Shown here: piece after piece, positions 16,871 to 24,937 of the stretch
How positions within the stretch are numbered: the stretch's first letter is position 1
Layout: each line of letters starts with the position of its first letter
Source of the DNA: Idiomarina sp.
Lineage (GTDB): Bacteria; Pseudomonadota; Gammaproteobacteria; Enterobacterales; Alteromonadaceae
DNA length: 55,882 nt
Reading direction: 5' to 3'
NCBI GenBank assembly: GCA_020832105.1
Contig: JAFIFH010000025.1
Coordinates: 1 to 55,882, forward strand
Made by a program: the position numbers and the translations under genes
The notes under the pieces: model-generated
Databases searched by the model: none
Seen by the model: only the letters and a program-made list of their open reading frames with translations
What the model was told of the DNA's origin: nothing

Positions 16871-17809
16871 ATGCGCCACTGTTATCAGATATACGGTGTT
16901 GTGCTGGCAAGTGAGCTCACTTGGCAGGCACCTAAAAGAATCGCAGATACCCCAGCTGATATTACTATTTCTGCGGCGCCGGTGGCTGAATCAATGCCTG
17001 AGGAATTAGCGCAAGTGGCCGCGTATGCGGCTATCGGTGCAACTCAGTTTTGGCTTGATGTGCCTGGTATTGCGCGCTTTTACGCGCCAGATGTAAATAC
17101 CCTGTTGGTCGACATCTATGCTGATGCTGATATGGAGTCGGTGGAGTTGTATTTGCTTGGCTCTGTATTAGGACCGCTATTGAATATGCGTAAGCTCTTG
17201 GTTATCCACGGTAACGTTGTGCATGTAACGCATAAAAACCAGGTTTTTCGACTGTTGTTATGCGGGCCTTCAGCAGCTGGGAAGTCGTCATTCGCTGCCT
17301 ATCTATTAACGCACTATGATGCAAAACTCGTAGCGGATGATTTAGCGGTCTTTAACAGTGACGGCAAAGTACTACCCGGTTCTGCGCGTTTGAAAATCTG
17401 GCAGGACGTCGCCAAAGCTTTGCAGCTGAATGAAGCTGAATTAACCCCCATTCGCTCGCAAGTAGCTAAATTTGATTGGCTGATAGGTGATAGGTTTCTT
17501 CCTGCAAAAGATAAGATTGATATAGTTGTGCTGCTTGGTTCTGATAACGAAGACGATATCGGACTGAAGGAAGTGCTCGGCGCGCAAAAATTACTACCAC
17601 TGCAACACCAGATCTTTCGTAAACCTTTTGCGAATAAAGCAGGCCTCGAAAAAATGCAATTTATGCAGGTAGCAAAATACTTTGGCGCCACGCCTGTGGT
17701 GCGCTTGTATCGCCCACGCAATAATTCGATTACTGCTAATTTAAACAGCATGTGCGATGTTCTTTTTGCACATCTGCTCGCTGCGCGTGCGGAGGCAGTC
17801 AATGAATGA
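16871..17809 (+). CDS. HprK-like kinase, probable precursor-peptide serine kinase 1
   Basis: The 312-residue protein carries a P-loop GPSAAGKSS at 132-140 and LVADDLAVF near 154, the metal/nucleotide motifs of the HPr kinase C-terminal domain. The N-terminal part is not that of Gram-positive HprK. In paeninodin-type lasso clusters, HprK-like kinases phosphorylate the C-terminal Ser of the precursor (established). All four precursors here end in Ser, so that function is plausible. AAGGA precedes ATG 16871. The gene overlaps the sulfotransferase start by a few bases. Confidence 0.85.
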   Translation: MRHCYQIYGVVLASELTWQAPKRIADTPADITISAAPVAESMPEELAQVAAYAAIGATQFWLDVPGIARFYAPDVNTLLVDIYADADMESVELYLLGSVLGPLLNMRKLLVIHGNVVHVTHKNQVFRLLLCGPSAAGKSSFAAYLLTHYDAKLVADDLAVFNSDGKVLPGSARLKIWQDVAKALQLNEAELTPIRSQVAKFDWLIGDRFLPAKDKIDIVVLLGSDNEDDIGLKEVLGAQKLLPLQHQIFRKPFANKAGLEKMQFMQVAKYFGATPVVRLYRPRNNSITANLNSMCDVLFAHLLAARAEAVNE

Positions 17810-18674
17810 TCATGCGAAAATGTTCTGGCTTGCTTCATACCCTAAATCTGGCAATACATGGATGCGTAGTTTTATATCCGCTCTGAATCTTGAAGAACAA
17901 AGTAATGATGAAGACATTGACGATATTGATTTAAATGCGCTGCGCACAGGGGCTATTGCAAGTGGCAGAGAATGGATCGAGCGGGCATTAGGTTTTTCAA
18001 TGGATAGCTTAAATGCTGATGAAATTGATGCGCTGCGCCCACATGCCTACCGCTATATTAATAGTACTACCGAGCAGTTTGGTTACCATAAAGTGCATGA
18101 CGCTTATAGCTGGGTAAAAAACAATACTCAGAGCGAGCCTATGTTTCCAGCAGCGGTGACTCGCGGCGCGCTGTACCTTGTGCGTAACCCACTGGATGTG
18201 TGCATCTCTTACGCAAACCACTCGAGCAGCTCAATCGATGATGCCATTCAACGGATGGCCAAACCGAATCACGCCTTTTGTAAAACTCAAATAGGGCAAG
18301 CGAATCAATTACGGCAGTGGCTTTGGCGTTGGAGTGACCACGTTCGCAGTTGGCAACAGGCGGAGTTACCGGTAAAAATAGTGCGCTATGAAGATATGAA
18401 GCAAAACCCGGTGACAACCTTTACCGAGGTTGCTGACTTCTTGCAATTGCCGAGCCAACCAGACGCCATACTAACAGCTTTAGAGCTGACTAAATTTGAG
18501 CGCTTGCAAGCAAAAGAACAGGCATCAGGGTTCCGTGAAAAGCCAGTGGGCGTTAACAGTTTCTTTCGCAAAGGAATCGTCGGTGACTGGCAAAACACCC
18601 TCACTGCTGAGCAGGTTGATGCTGTTGTCGCGGAGCATTATGAGGTGATGGCAGAGCTGGGGTATTTGCCTTGA
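17802..18674 (+). CDS. PAPS-dependent sulfotransferase
   Basis: I start at ATG 17802, which has GGAGG upstream and overlaps the kinase stop; a frame from 17757 is longer but unsupported. The 290-residue enzyme has the 5'-phosphosulfate loop YPKSGNTW (13-20), the 3'-phosphate motif VRNPLDVCISY (127-137) and the C-terminal FFRKGIVGDW, all hallmarks of the Sulfotransfer_1 family. It moves sulfate from PAPS to an OH or amine. Inside the lasso operon, with cysDN/cysC a few kilobases upstream, the likely acceptor is Tyr, Ser or Thr of a lasso core. A polysaccharide or small-molecule acceptor cannot be excluded. Confidence 0.9.
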   Translation: MNDHAKMFWLASYPKSGNTWMRSFISALNLEEQSNDEDIDDIDLNALRTGAIASGREWIERALGFSMDSLNADEIDALRPHAYRYINSTTEQFGYHKVHDAYSWVKNNTQSEPMFPAAVTRGALYLVRNPLDVCISYANHSSSSIDDAIQRMAKPNHAFCKTQIGQANQLRQWLWRWSDHVRSWQQAELPVKIVRYEDMKQNPVTTFTEVADFLQLPSQPDAILTALELTKFERLQAKEQASGFREKPVGVNSFFRKGIVGDWQNTLTAEQVDAVVAEHYEVMAELGYLP

Positions 18675-18743
18675 GTTACAAGCTTAATTTTACCTTACGG
18701 TACTTCGGAATATTGTCTTACGGAGGGCAAAGCCTTTAACGAC

Positions 18744-18784
18744 AAAGAAGGAACTCCAACTGGCCTTCCTTCTTTCGGTCCTAG
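18744..18784. terminator. Stem-loop between convergent genes
   Basis: AAAGAAGGAA and TTCCTTCTTT form a perfect ten-base stem with a 12-base loop. It lies between the sulfotransferase stop and the convergent kinase stop. The T-rich 3' arm and the symmetric arms suit a bidirectional terminator, though no long T-run follows. Confidence 0.6.
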
Positions 18785-18813
18785 CTAAGAGAATGCTCAC
18801 TAATGTCACGATT

Positions 18814-19854
18814 TCATGCAAGCAACGCTGCGACTTGCTGAGCGTAAGCTTGAAAGTGAGCGAAGTTAGCTCTGTCGGGTAACTGCAAATATGAGAACTG
18901 TGATTGGCTGCTAATCTGATGAGCCTGCTGAAAAAATACGGTATTTAACCCTAACAGCGATACAAGCTTTGGTCGATATACACATCTACGCAAGGTTTGC
19001 ATAGCGAGCGGCGCATCAATAGGGGGTAATATCTTACCACTTTCGGTGCAGCGTCCTTTGCGCAGTAGAAAGCATTTTGATATGCGAGCCGGCTCATTAG
19101 CGAAGCTAGCCATTGGGGCTACCCAGCCTACTTTATCGGTACCAGGGTAGGCGTATTGGGGCGCTTGCGGAATTTCTATCGAATTGCGGTTTACATGGCT
19201 GTGGGCCGGTGCAGTAAGTTGAGCCGCAAGTTCCATACTTATTTTTAGGCGCCGATGGGCTGGATATATATAGGCCTCGTCTTGATGCTGTCGAATGGGC
19301 AGTATGTCATCACTGAATATTGGTACTCCAGCACTCACACAAGCTGCCGCAAGCGTACTTTTACCTGCGCCGCTCATTCCAAATACTAAGCTTGCGGTAC
19401 CGTCAGCATTTAGAAAGGCCATACCGTGCATCGGGATGATGCCTTGTAGGTATAGTTGCACGCCCAAACCACTGCCTAAGGCAAAGGATAAAAGGTGTTC
19501 TTCTGGAATGTTCGAGTTAGGCGAGAGCACTACACTGTTTTCACTGAGTTTAAAATCACCAAGCTCCGCAACGCTACCAAATAAATACTCGCCATAGCCT
19601 GGCGCTCGATATAGCTTTGAGGCTTGACCTATATATTCGCGCTGAGTTTCTTTTGGTGATGAAAAATATTCAACAGTGAGCGTTACAGGGGGGCGCAGAG
19701 TGGAGGCTTCTGGATGCTGAGGTGAGCGCTCGTCGCAGACGGCAAACCCTGGCAGTTGAATTACACTCTGAATGTTTCGTCCGTAAACACGAGTTAGTTG
19801 CACGGCATGCCCTTGCTCAGTCGTTTTTAATTTTAGAAACGCAATAGTACTCAA
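18814..19854 (-). CDS. HprK-like kinase 2
   Basis: The 346-residue minus-strand protein has a P-loop FGMSGAGKST at 158-167 and IFSDDILPI near 180, again the HprK/PEPCK-type nucleotide site. It differs from kinase 1 in length and N-terminal domain, so it is not a recent duplicate. It is transcribed towards the sulfotransferase and divergently from the SET-like gene. It may phosphorylate another precursor class or another position; the substrate is not visible. Alternatively it may work with the nucleotidyltransferase at 26676. The start MSTIAFLKLK is the only good ATG. Confidence 0.82.
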   Translation of the reverse strand: MSTIAFLKLKTTEQGHAVQLTRVYGRNIQSVIQLPGFAVCDERSPQHPEASTLRPPVTLTVEYFSSPKETQREYIGQASKLYRAPGYGEYLFGSVAELGDFKLSENSVVLSPNSNIPEEHLLSFALGSGLGVQLYLQGIIPMHGMAFLNADGTASLVFGMSGAGKSTLAAACVSAGVPIFSDDILPIRQHQDEAYIYPAHRRLKISMELAAQLTAPAHSHVNRNSIEIPQAPQYAYPGTDKVGWVAPMASFANEPARISKCFLLRKGRCTESGKILPPIDAPLAMQTLRRCVYRPKLVSLLGLNTVFFQQAHQISSQSQFSYLQLPDRANFAHFQAYAQQVAALLA

Positions 19855-19901
19855 GCTTTAGACGGGCGTAAACACAATGCTTTCATACATTGTTACGAAG
19901 T

Positions 19902-19920
19902 AGCTTTAATTGGTAAAGCT
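19902..19920. promoter_or_regulatory. Inverted repeat in a divergent promoter region
   Basis: AGCTTTA-ATTGG-TAAAGCT lies between the divergent kinase-2 and SET-like genes. A TATAGT that could serve as a -10 for the plus-strand gene starts five bases later (19925). The placement suits an operator, but no regulator gene was found nearby. Confidence 0.3.
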
Positions 19921-19970
19921 GGCGTATAGTGTGACATTCTTTTTAACGGCTCCTTTCGATAAGCTTTTAC

Positions 19971-21116
19971 ATGCCTGATACTCACCATCACATAGTGAAT
20001 GATTCACTTGCAGACATGATCGCGATAATTCGCCAGCATGGCGGCTTTGTTCACCCCGCGTTAACGTTCGAGGTGTCGACCGATGGCATTGCTGCGATGC
20101 TGTCTGAACCTGTGGGCGACGAACTACTAGTAAAACTCCCGTTAGCCTTGTTGATACCCGCTGAGCTACTGTCGTGGCGCCTCCATGACGGCGAGTTTTT
20201 GGTGCAGGATGACCAGCATGTATTATCGCCCGTACAAGCGCGATTATTGAAGTTACTGGTCGCTATTTATAATGCACAAAACCAGCCCACATGGGCGGCG
20301 CAGCATGTATTGCGGGCGCACGCCCCAGTTGATGAAGGTGTGGTGGTAGCACTGAATGCGATTATGCCCAATTGCCAACTCGACAGGCAGCCTCTGGTTG
20401 ATACCTTCCTGCAAACACGATATTTGCTGATTAGCGGCGAGAAGTCTGACGGTATCGTGGCTGGTGACCATCAGGGCGATGAGCTACGCGTGCTCATGCC
20501 GCTGATTGATTTCTTCAATCACCATCCTGCTGGCGCGAGTTTCGCGGTGAGCAAGAACGGCCTCGGCATTAAAGCGATTTCAGCGTCCGAACATACCACT
20601 CAGCCGCAAGTGTTTGCATGCTACGGCGGCTTTCGTGACGTACTGATGATGGCACTTAAATACGGCTACCTTGATAACGAAATTCCATACGTGTATTCAG
20701 CACCGTTTGTTTGGCATGATCCTAAGCTTGGCAAGGTTCGCGTGCAGCGAAAGCAAGTGCCGGCTCAGAATAAGTTTCATTTTCCGAAAATAGACGATGA
20801 TGATGAGCTGAGTTTCTCGCATGTGTTGATAAATGCAGAGCAGCCAAGTTATTTGACCGGTACGGTGCAGGTAGCATTTCTAAAGCGAGGCACGCGGCTT
20901 GGGTTTAGCAGGGCGCAGTGTCTGGTTGCAGAGCAACGTTTTTTGCACGCGCTTCTACAGTTTAATATCGAGTTGCATGGCAACTTGCAACAGGCTTTGC
21001 AAGCGGTCGAGTCAACACCGGCGCTAGTGATTATTGAAAAAGCAAGTAAGCGATGTGTGACGCTGATTAACGATGTATATAAGAGTGCGCTAAGCGAGCC
21101 TTTAGATGGTGAATAA
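19971..21116 (+). CDS. SET-domain-like protein methyltransferase (SETD3/LSMT type)
   Basis: This 381-residue protein shows the split SET layout of the Rubisco-LSMT/SETD3 family. An N-terminal strand pair (GGFVHPALTFEV near 24, then KLPLALLIPAELL near 74) is followed by a helical insert. Then come LMPLIDFFNHHPAGASF near 183 with the AdoMet-contacting N-H, ACYGGFRDVLMMALKYGYLDNE near 220 with the YG and YGY motifs, and a helical C-terminal substrate-binding-like domain. The family methylates protein lysine or histidine side chains with AdoMet. It overlaps the ABC exporter gene by 11 bases, so it belongs to the lasso operon. Every precursor core has Lys2, a possible substrate. I know of no characterised lasso pathway with this enzyme. 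Confidence 0.7.
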   Translation: MPDTHHHIVNDSLADMIAIIRQHGGFVHPALTFEVSTDGIAAMLSEPVGDELLVKLPLALLIPAELLSWRLHDGEFLVQDDQHVLSPVQARLLKLLVAIYNAQNQPTWAAQHVLRAHAPVDEGVVVALNAIMPNCQLDRQPLVDTFLQTRYLLISGEKSDGIVAGDHQGDELRVLMPLIDFFNHHPAGASFAVSKNGLGIKAISASEHTTQPQVFACYGGFRDVLMMALKYGYLDNEIPYVYSAPFVWHDPKLGKVRVQRKQVPAQNKFHFPKIDDDDELSFSHVLINAEQPSYLTGTVQVAFLKRGTRLGFSRAQCLVAEQRFLHALLQFNIELHGNLQQALQAVESTPALVIIEKASKRCVTLINDVYKSALSEPLDGE

Positions 21117-22860
21117 ATTACCGAAGCTGTCCATGACCCAGGTATGTGCCGAAGCCAGGCGCTACTTTATTGATTTTTTCCGTGCTTTTCCCAGACACAT
21201 CTCACTCATTGTAGTGCTGATGGTGTTACAAACCCTGTCGGCGGGTGTCGGGATTTTATTTATTCTGCCGCTGATTAGCGTGCTTGGCTTTGCCGGCGAT
21301 GCGGCGTCGGAGCACCCTATCACGCACTGGGTGGCCGCAGGCTTCTCCACCTTAAATATCCCGCTGACTTTATTTTCCATGCTGGTGGTGTACCTGATGT
21401 TGATCACGCTAGTGGCGACCATACGGGCGTACACGATGATTTTAAGTGCCTCTGTCCAGCAGCGTTATACGCACCAGTTGCGCGAGCACATGTATCAATG
21501 GGTGATGCGAGCACGCTGGCATGTCCTCAACCAGTATTCGTTAGCTGACTTAGGGTATTTGCTCAACGGTCAGGTGAGTCAAATCGGCAGGCTGAGCCAA
21601 CTGACGTTTCAGTTTCTGTCGCAAATATTATTGACGCTTGGTTTTTTCACTGTGGCATTGATTGTGTCATGGCAAATGACGGTGATGGCCTTGTTGTTTA
21701 TCGTGGTGTCGTCAGTTCTGCTGATTCCACTGTATAAACGTACGTTGGGCAGTGGACGCACGCAGCTGCACGAGAACCAACGCTTGTTTAAAGCTGTCAC
21801 TGAGCACTTGCACAGTTTACGCATGATTAAACTCTTTGGTGCCGAAACTCGTTTTGCTAAGGCGCTCTCAGGCACCAGTCAGAAGCTGGAACAGCAGCAG
21901 ATTCGCTTAACCAAAATTAATGCACTGACCAGTTGGTTACTGACCGTGATTGCCGCCGTGCTGGTCGCTGGGTTCTTCTATGTATCTATTACGGTGATAG
22001 GCAGTGACGTTGCCGAACTGATTGTGTTGGTGGTGGTGTTAGCAAGAATGTTACCGCTGCTGTCGAGCGTGCAAAAAACCGTTCAGCAGGCATTGCATGC
22101 GATTCCGGCCAGTGCTGCGGCAAGGGTGGTGGTTAATCAACTAGTCACCGCCCAGGAGCCAGAGCTATTATCGTCAAGCGATAGCATTATACTGACTGAA
22201 CACTGTCAGCTGCGTAACATTACCTTTCGTTACGCGGGTGCAACTGCGCCCCTATTAACCGGGTTTTCATGCGACATTCCGGTGAACCAAGTGACCGCTC
22301 TGACTGGGCCGTCTGGGGTGGGTAAAAGTACAGTCGCTGATTTACTGGCCGGACTGCAAACCGCCGAGCAGGGTGAATTGACTATCGATGGTCAGGTTTT
22401 AAATGCAGCGCAAACCATGGCCTGGCGCCACTCTGTGGCTTATGTGGTGCAGGAACCGCTGCTATTTGACGACACTATTTATAATAATTTAGCCTGGGTT
22501 CGCGACACCGTGACCGATGCTGAGATTGAGCAGGCACTACGCGATGCCGCCGCCTGGGATTTTGTGCAGAGCTTACCGGCTCAGCTACACACCAGAGTAG
22601 GGGATCATGGGCGTCAGTTAAGTGGCGGGCAACGTCAACGGCTGGCAATCGCGCGGGCATTATTGCGCAAGCCGCAGCTACTGATACTCGACGAAGCCAC
22701 GAATGCGTTAGATCAGGCAAACGAAGCCTTAGTGAAAGAAACGATTCAGAGCTTACGTGGGAAGCTTACCGTGGTGGTTATTTCGCATCAGGCGTCGATT
22801 AATGATCTGGCTGATCACGTGGTTGATTTGGCTGCGTACCAACGAATTGCATCTTCATAG
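21106..22860 (+). CDS. ABC transporter, fused permease/ATPase (lasso exporter, McjD-like)
   Basis: The 584-residue half-transporter has about six membrane helices in its first 320 residues, then an ATPase domain. That domain contains Walker A GPSGVGKST, the signature LSGGQRQRLAIARALL and Walker B LLILDEATNALD. Proteins of this layout export mature lasso peptides across the inner membrane and give self-immunity. No peptidase C39 domain is present, as expected when leader removal is done by a separate B2 protein (encoded next). It shares an overlap with the SET-like gene and is 12 bases from B2. Confidence 0.92.
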   Translation: MVNKLPKLSMTQVCAEARRYFIDFFRAFPRHISLIVVLMVLQTLSAGVGILFILPLISVLGFAGDAASEHPITHWVAAGFSTLNIPLTLFSMLVVYLMLITLVATIRAYTMILSASVQQRYTHQLREHMYQWVMRARWHVLNQYSLADLGYLLNGQVSQIGRLSQLTFQFLSQILLTLGFFTVALIVSWQMTVMALLFIVVSSVLLIPLYKRTLGSGRTQLHENQRLFKAVTEHLHSLRMIKLFGAETRFAKALSGTSQKLEQQQIRLTKINALTSWLLTVIAAVLVAGFFYVSITVIGSDVAELIVLVVVLARMLPLLSSVQKTVQQALHAIPASAAARVVVNQLVTAQEPELLSSSDSIILTEHCQLRNITFRYAGATAPLLTGFSCDIPVNQVTALTGPSGVGKSTVADLLAGLQTAEQGELTIDGQVLNAAQTMAWRHSVAYVVQEPLLFDDTIYNNLAWVRDTVTDAEIEQALRDAAAWDFVQSLPAQLHTRVGDHGRQLSGGQRQRLAIARALLRKPQLLILDEATNALDQANEALVKETIQSLRGKLTVVVISHQASINDLADHVVDLAAYQRIASS

Positions 22861-22872
22861 GCTTATACATTG

Positions 22873-23340
22873 ATGCTCGCTAAGTTAAGAACATTTTTCT
22901 TTCGTATGCCGCTGCGCAAAAAGCTTTGGTTTTTGCTGATGTGGCCATTAATGGGCGTGTGTCGCGCGGCGATTTTGCTGCTTCCATTTCGGTTTTATCG
23001 TGCTGTGCTAGGCACCTCGCTGGGTAATACGCAATTGTCAGTATTGGTGAGCGACGCGCAGCTTAGACGCGCATGGCAAATTGGCTCTGCAGTAGAGCTT
23101 ACTGCGCGTTACACGCCCTGGGAGTCAAAATGCCTGGTGCAGTCAATTGTCTGTGCCTGCTGGTGCCGGTTATATCGGGTCCCTTATGTGGTGTATCTGG
23201 GAGTGCGCAAAGACGAGCAAGCGGCGATGAAAGCCCATGCATGGACCTGCGTAGGCAAGGCCGTAGTTGCTGGGCGGGAAGGACATCGTGCCTATACGAT
23301 TGTGTCGACCTTTGCGTTTAAATATAGCGAGGCCGAATAG
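22873..23340 (+). CDS. Lasso leader protease B2 (transglutaminase-like cysteine protease)
   Basis: The 155-residue protein begins with a hydrophobic stretch (15-38) and then has Cys87 in ESKCLVQS and His122 in AHAW, the catalytic Cys and His of lasso B2 proteins. The third catalytic residue (Asp) is not obvious after the His. B2, with the PqqD-like B1, cuts the leader after the Thr-x dipeptide before core residue 1. I start at ATG 22873 because the TTG at 22870 is unlikely. Its place between the exporter and the ATP-grasp gene fits a standard lasso layout. Confidence 0.9.
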   Translation: MLAKLRTFFFRMPLRKKLWFLLMWPLMGVCRAAILLLPFRFYRAVLGTSLGNTQLSVLVSDAQLRRAWQIGSAVELTARYTPWESKCLVQSIVCACWCRLYRVPYVVYLGVRKDEQAAMKAHAWTCVGKAVVAGREGHRAYTIVSTFAFKYSEAE

Positions 23341-23378
23341 CCTAACTGCCTTGAGTAATACTAAGTGTTAGTGAACCG

Positions 23379-24593
23379 ATGAAAAAATTCCGCAAGGCCT
23401 GGCTGTTTGGTTACCGCCGCATTATTAAGCGACGAGCCCCGCATACGTGGCTTAGCTGGCGCTTTGTATTGCCGGTTGGGCATGTTGCCGATACCCCCGA
23501 GTTTAAGCTTCATCGCAAGGTGTTCTTCCACGCCTGGCGCGAACTACCGCGCATTGTGTATGCTGCGCTGGTCATTGTATCAACGCCATATTGGTATGTA
23601 TGGGCAGGGCCCCAGGCCTACCGCAGGCTACGCAAGCGAATCGCGAAAAGCGACGAGTCTGCCCCAGTTCTCTTTGCTCAAAAGGGTTTGTTTCACAGCA
23701 AAGAATATAAACAGTCGGAGCGCCAGGCGATTGCGCGTGGAGTCTCGGCGCAAAGCTTTTCTGTGCTGAAGCTCTACCAGATCCCAACCGAGCAATGGTG
23801 GCAGTATGTACCTAATGATTTATTGCCCCATTGGCATCGCACCTGGCAAGGGCCGGTAAGTAACGCGGTTGCCGACATCATGGCGAACAAGCGAACATTT
23901 GCTGAGTTTATGGGCGAGCACAACCTACCTGTGGTATCTAGTGTGCCGCTTATCCCCGACCATCAAGCCTGGCAAAAGATGCTCAGTGACCCAGCGCCAG
24001 ATTGGTTTTTAAAGCCAGAGGTTGCTTCGCAAGCCAAAGGCTGCCTGATCCTTACGTTAAATCAGGATCAGCAGGTTGTGTTACGCAGCAAAGATGGTGC
24101 GATTGAGCTGCTTGAAGAGACCGACATTGAACATTATTTACGCGAGGCGTTCGTGGCGCAGCGATATCTGCTGCAGCCTCGGCTGGTGAATCACCCGCTA
24201 CTTGAGGCGCATGGCGTTGAGGGCGACCTGGTGGTTTTCAGAGTGGTGACGCTACGCATGACATCGGGCGAGATTCTGGTATGGCGCGCCAACATGGAAG
24301 CGCCGCTGGCGCGCAATGTAGCTGTTGAATTTCACCGGGTCGATGTAGTAACCGGTGTCATTGCAGACTTAGATAAGCTGTGCGTGCCGTATTGGCCGGA
24401 GCTACGTGACGTAGTGTCACGAGCACACACCGAAGTTACAGAGTTACACTCGGTCGGCTGGGATCTGGCAATAACCGCGCAAGGCCCGGTACTGATAGAA
24501 GGGAATATCAATTGGGGGACTAACCCGATGCAGGGGAAGGGGCATGGGCCGCTGCTTGATGAGCATTACCTGCAAGTGATTAACGAGATCTAG
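23379..24593 (+). CDS. ATP-grasp protein (sugar-transfer-associated ATP-grasp type)
   Basis: The 404-residue protein begins with a basic, partly hydrophobic region (to about residue 85). Its ATP-grasp fold is visible from WFLKPEVASQAKGC near 208, YLLQPRLVNHPLL near 264 and GWDLAITAQGPVLIEGNIN near 365, whose Glu and Asn are the usual Mg-ATP ligands. The family joins a carboxylate to an amine or thiol through an acyl phosphate. It lies between B2 and precursor D, so it may modify the peptide (for example a C-terminal or side-chain conjugation) or a nearby glycan. The substrate is unknown, and I recall no characterised lasso ATP-grasp of this type. Confidence 0.8.
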   Translation: MKKFRKAWLFGYRRIIKRRAPHTWLSWRFVLPVGHVADTPEFKLHRKVFFHAWRELPRIVYAALVIVSTPYWYVWAGPQAYRRLRKRIAKSDESAPVLFAQKGLFHSKEYKQSERQAIARGVSAQSFSVLKLYQIPTEQWWQYVPNDLLPHWHRTWQGPVSNAVADIMANKRTFAEFMGEHNLPVVSSVPLIPDHQAWQKMLSDPAPDWFLKPEVASQAKGCLILTLNQDQQVVLRSKDGAIELLEETDIEHYLREAFVAQRYLLQPRLVNHPLLEAHGVEGDLVVFRVVTLRMTSGEILVWRANMEAPLARNVAVEFHRVDVVTGVIADLDKLCVPYWPELRDVVSRAHTEVTELHSVGWDLAITAQGPVLIEGNINWGTNPMQGKGHGPLLDEHYLQVINEI

Positions 24594-24722
24594 CTAAGTT
24601 GGGGGAATTCCAACCAACAGCTGTTTTGTCTGCTACCAAATATTGCTCAATTGGAGTTTCTGTAATAGGGTAAGGTTTTATTAGAAGAACAAAAATAATA
24701 CTCAGGGTAAAAGGGGAACTGA

Positions 24723-24881
24723 ATGAATAAGCAGCTCGAAAATGAATTGAATTTGGATAATACTCAGAAGGCGCGTTGGATTCAACCAGCAGTAAGCTTG
24801 CTCTCCACTGAAGCAACAGAGGGTAAGGATTACTCGTTTACTTCGGAGACCGGCGGTATGAAATATACAGGCCCAAGTTAA
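24723..24881 (+). CDS. Lasso peptide precursor D
   Basis: The 52-residue peptide starts at ATG 24723 with a strong ribosome site (AAGGGGAA). The leader contains RWIQPAVSLLSTEATE with W-x-x-P, Val at +2, Leu at +5 and Thr at +10 from the Pro, so Thr is at -2. The predicted core is GKDYSFTSETGGMKYTGPS (residues 34-52): Gly1, Lys2, Glu9 for a nine-residue ring, two Tyr, several Ser/Thr and a C-terminal Pro-Ser. It has the most classical lasso features of the four and is followed by an intrinsic terminator. It ends the plus-strand run that begins with the SET-like gene. Confidence 0.88.
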   Translation: MNKQLENELNLDNTQKARWIQPAVSLLSTEATEGKDYSFTSETGGMKYTGPS

Positions 24882-24892
24882 AGTGCTACTTG

Positions 24893-24929
24893 AAAAGGCT
24901 AAGCAGATCCATCGTGCTTAGCCTTTTTG
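24893..24929. terminator. Intrinsic terminator after precursor D (bidirectional)
   Basis: GGCTAAGCA and TGCTTAGCC form a perfect nine-base stem with a nine-base loop, followed by TTTTT and preceded by AAAA. It lies 12 bases after the precursor D stop and nine before the stop of the convergent collar gene, so it probably ends both transcripts. Confidence 0.9.
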
Positions 24930-24937
24930 CTATGACG

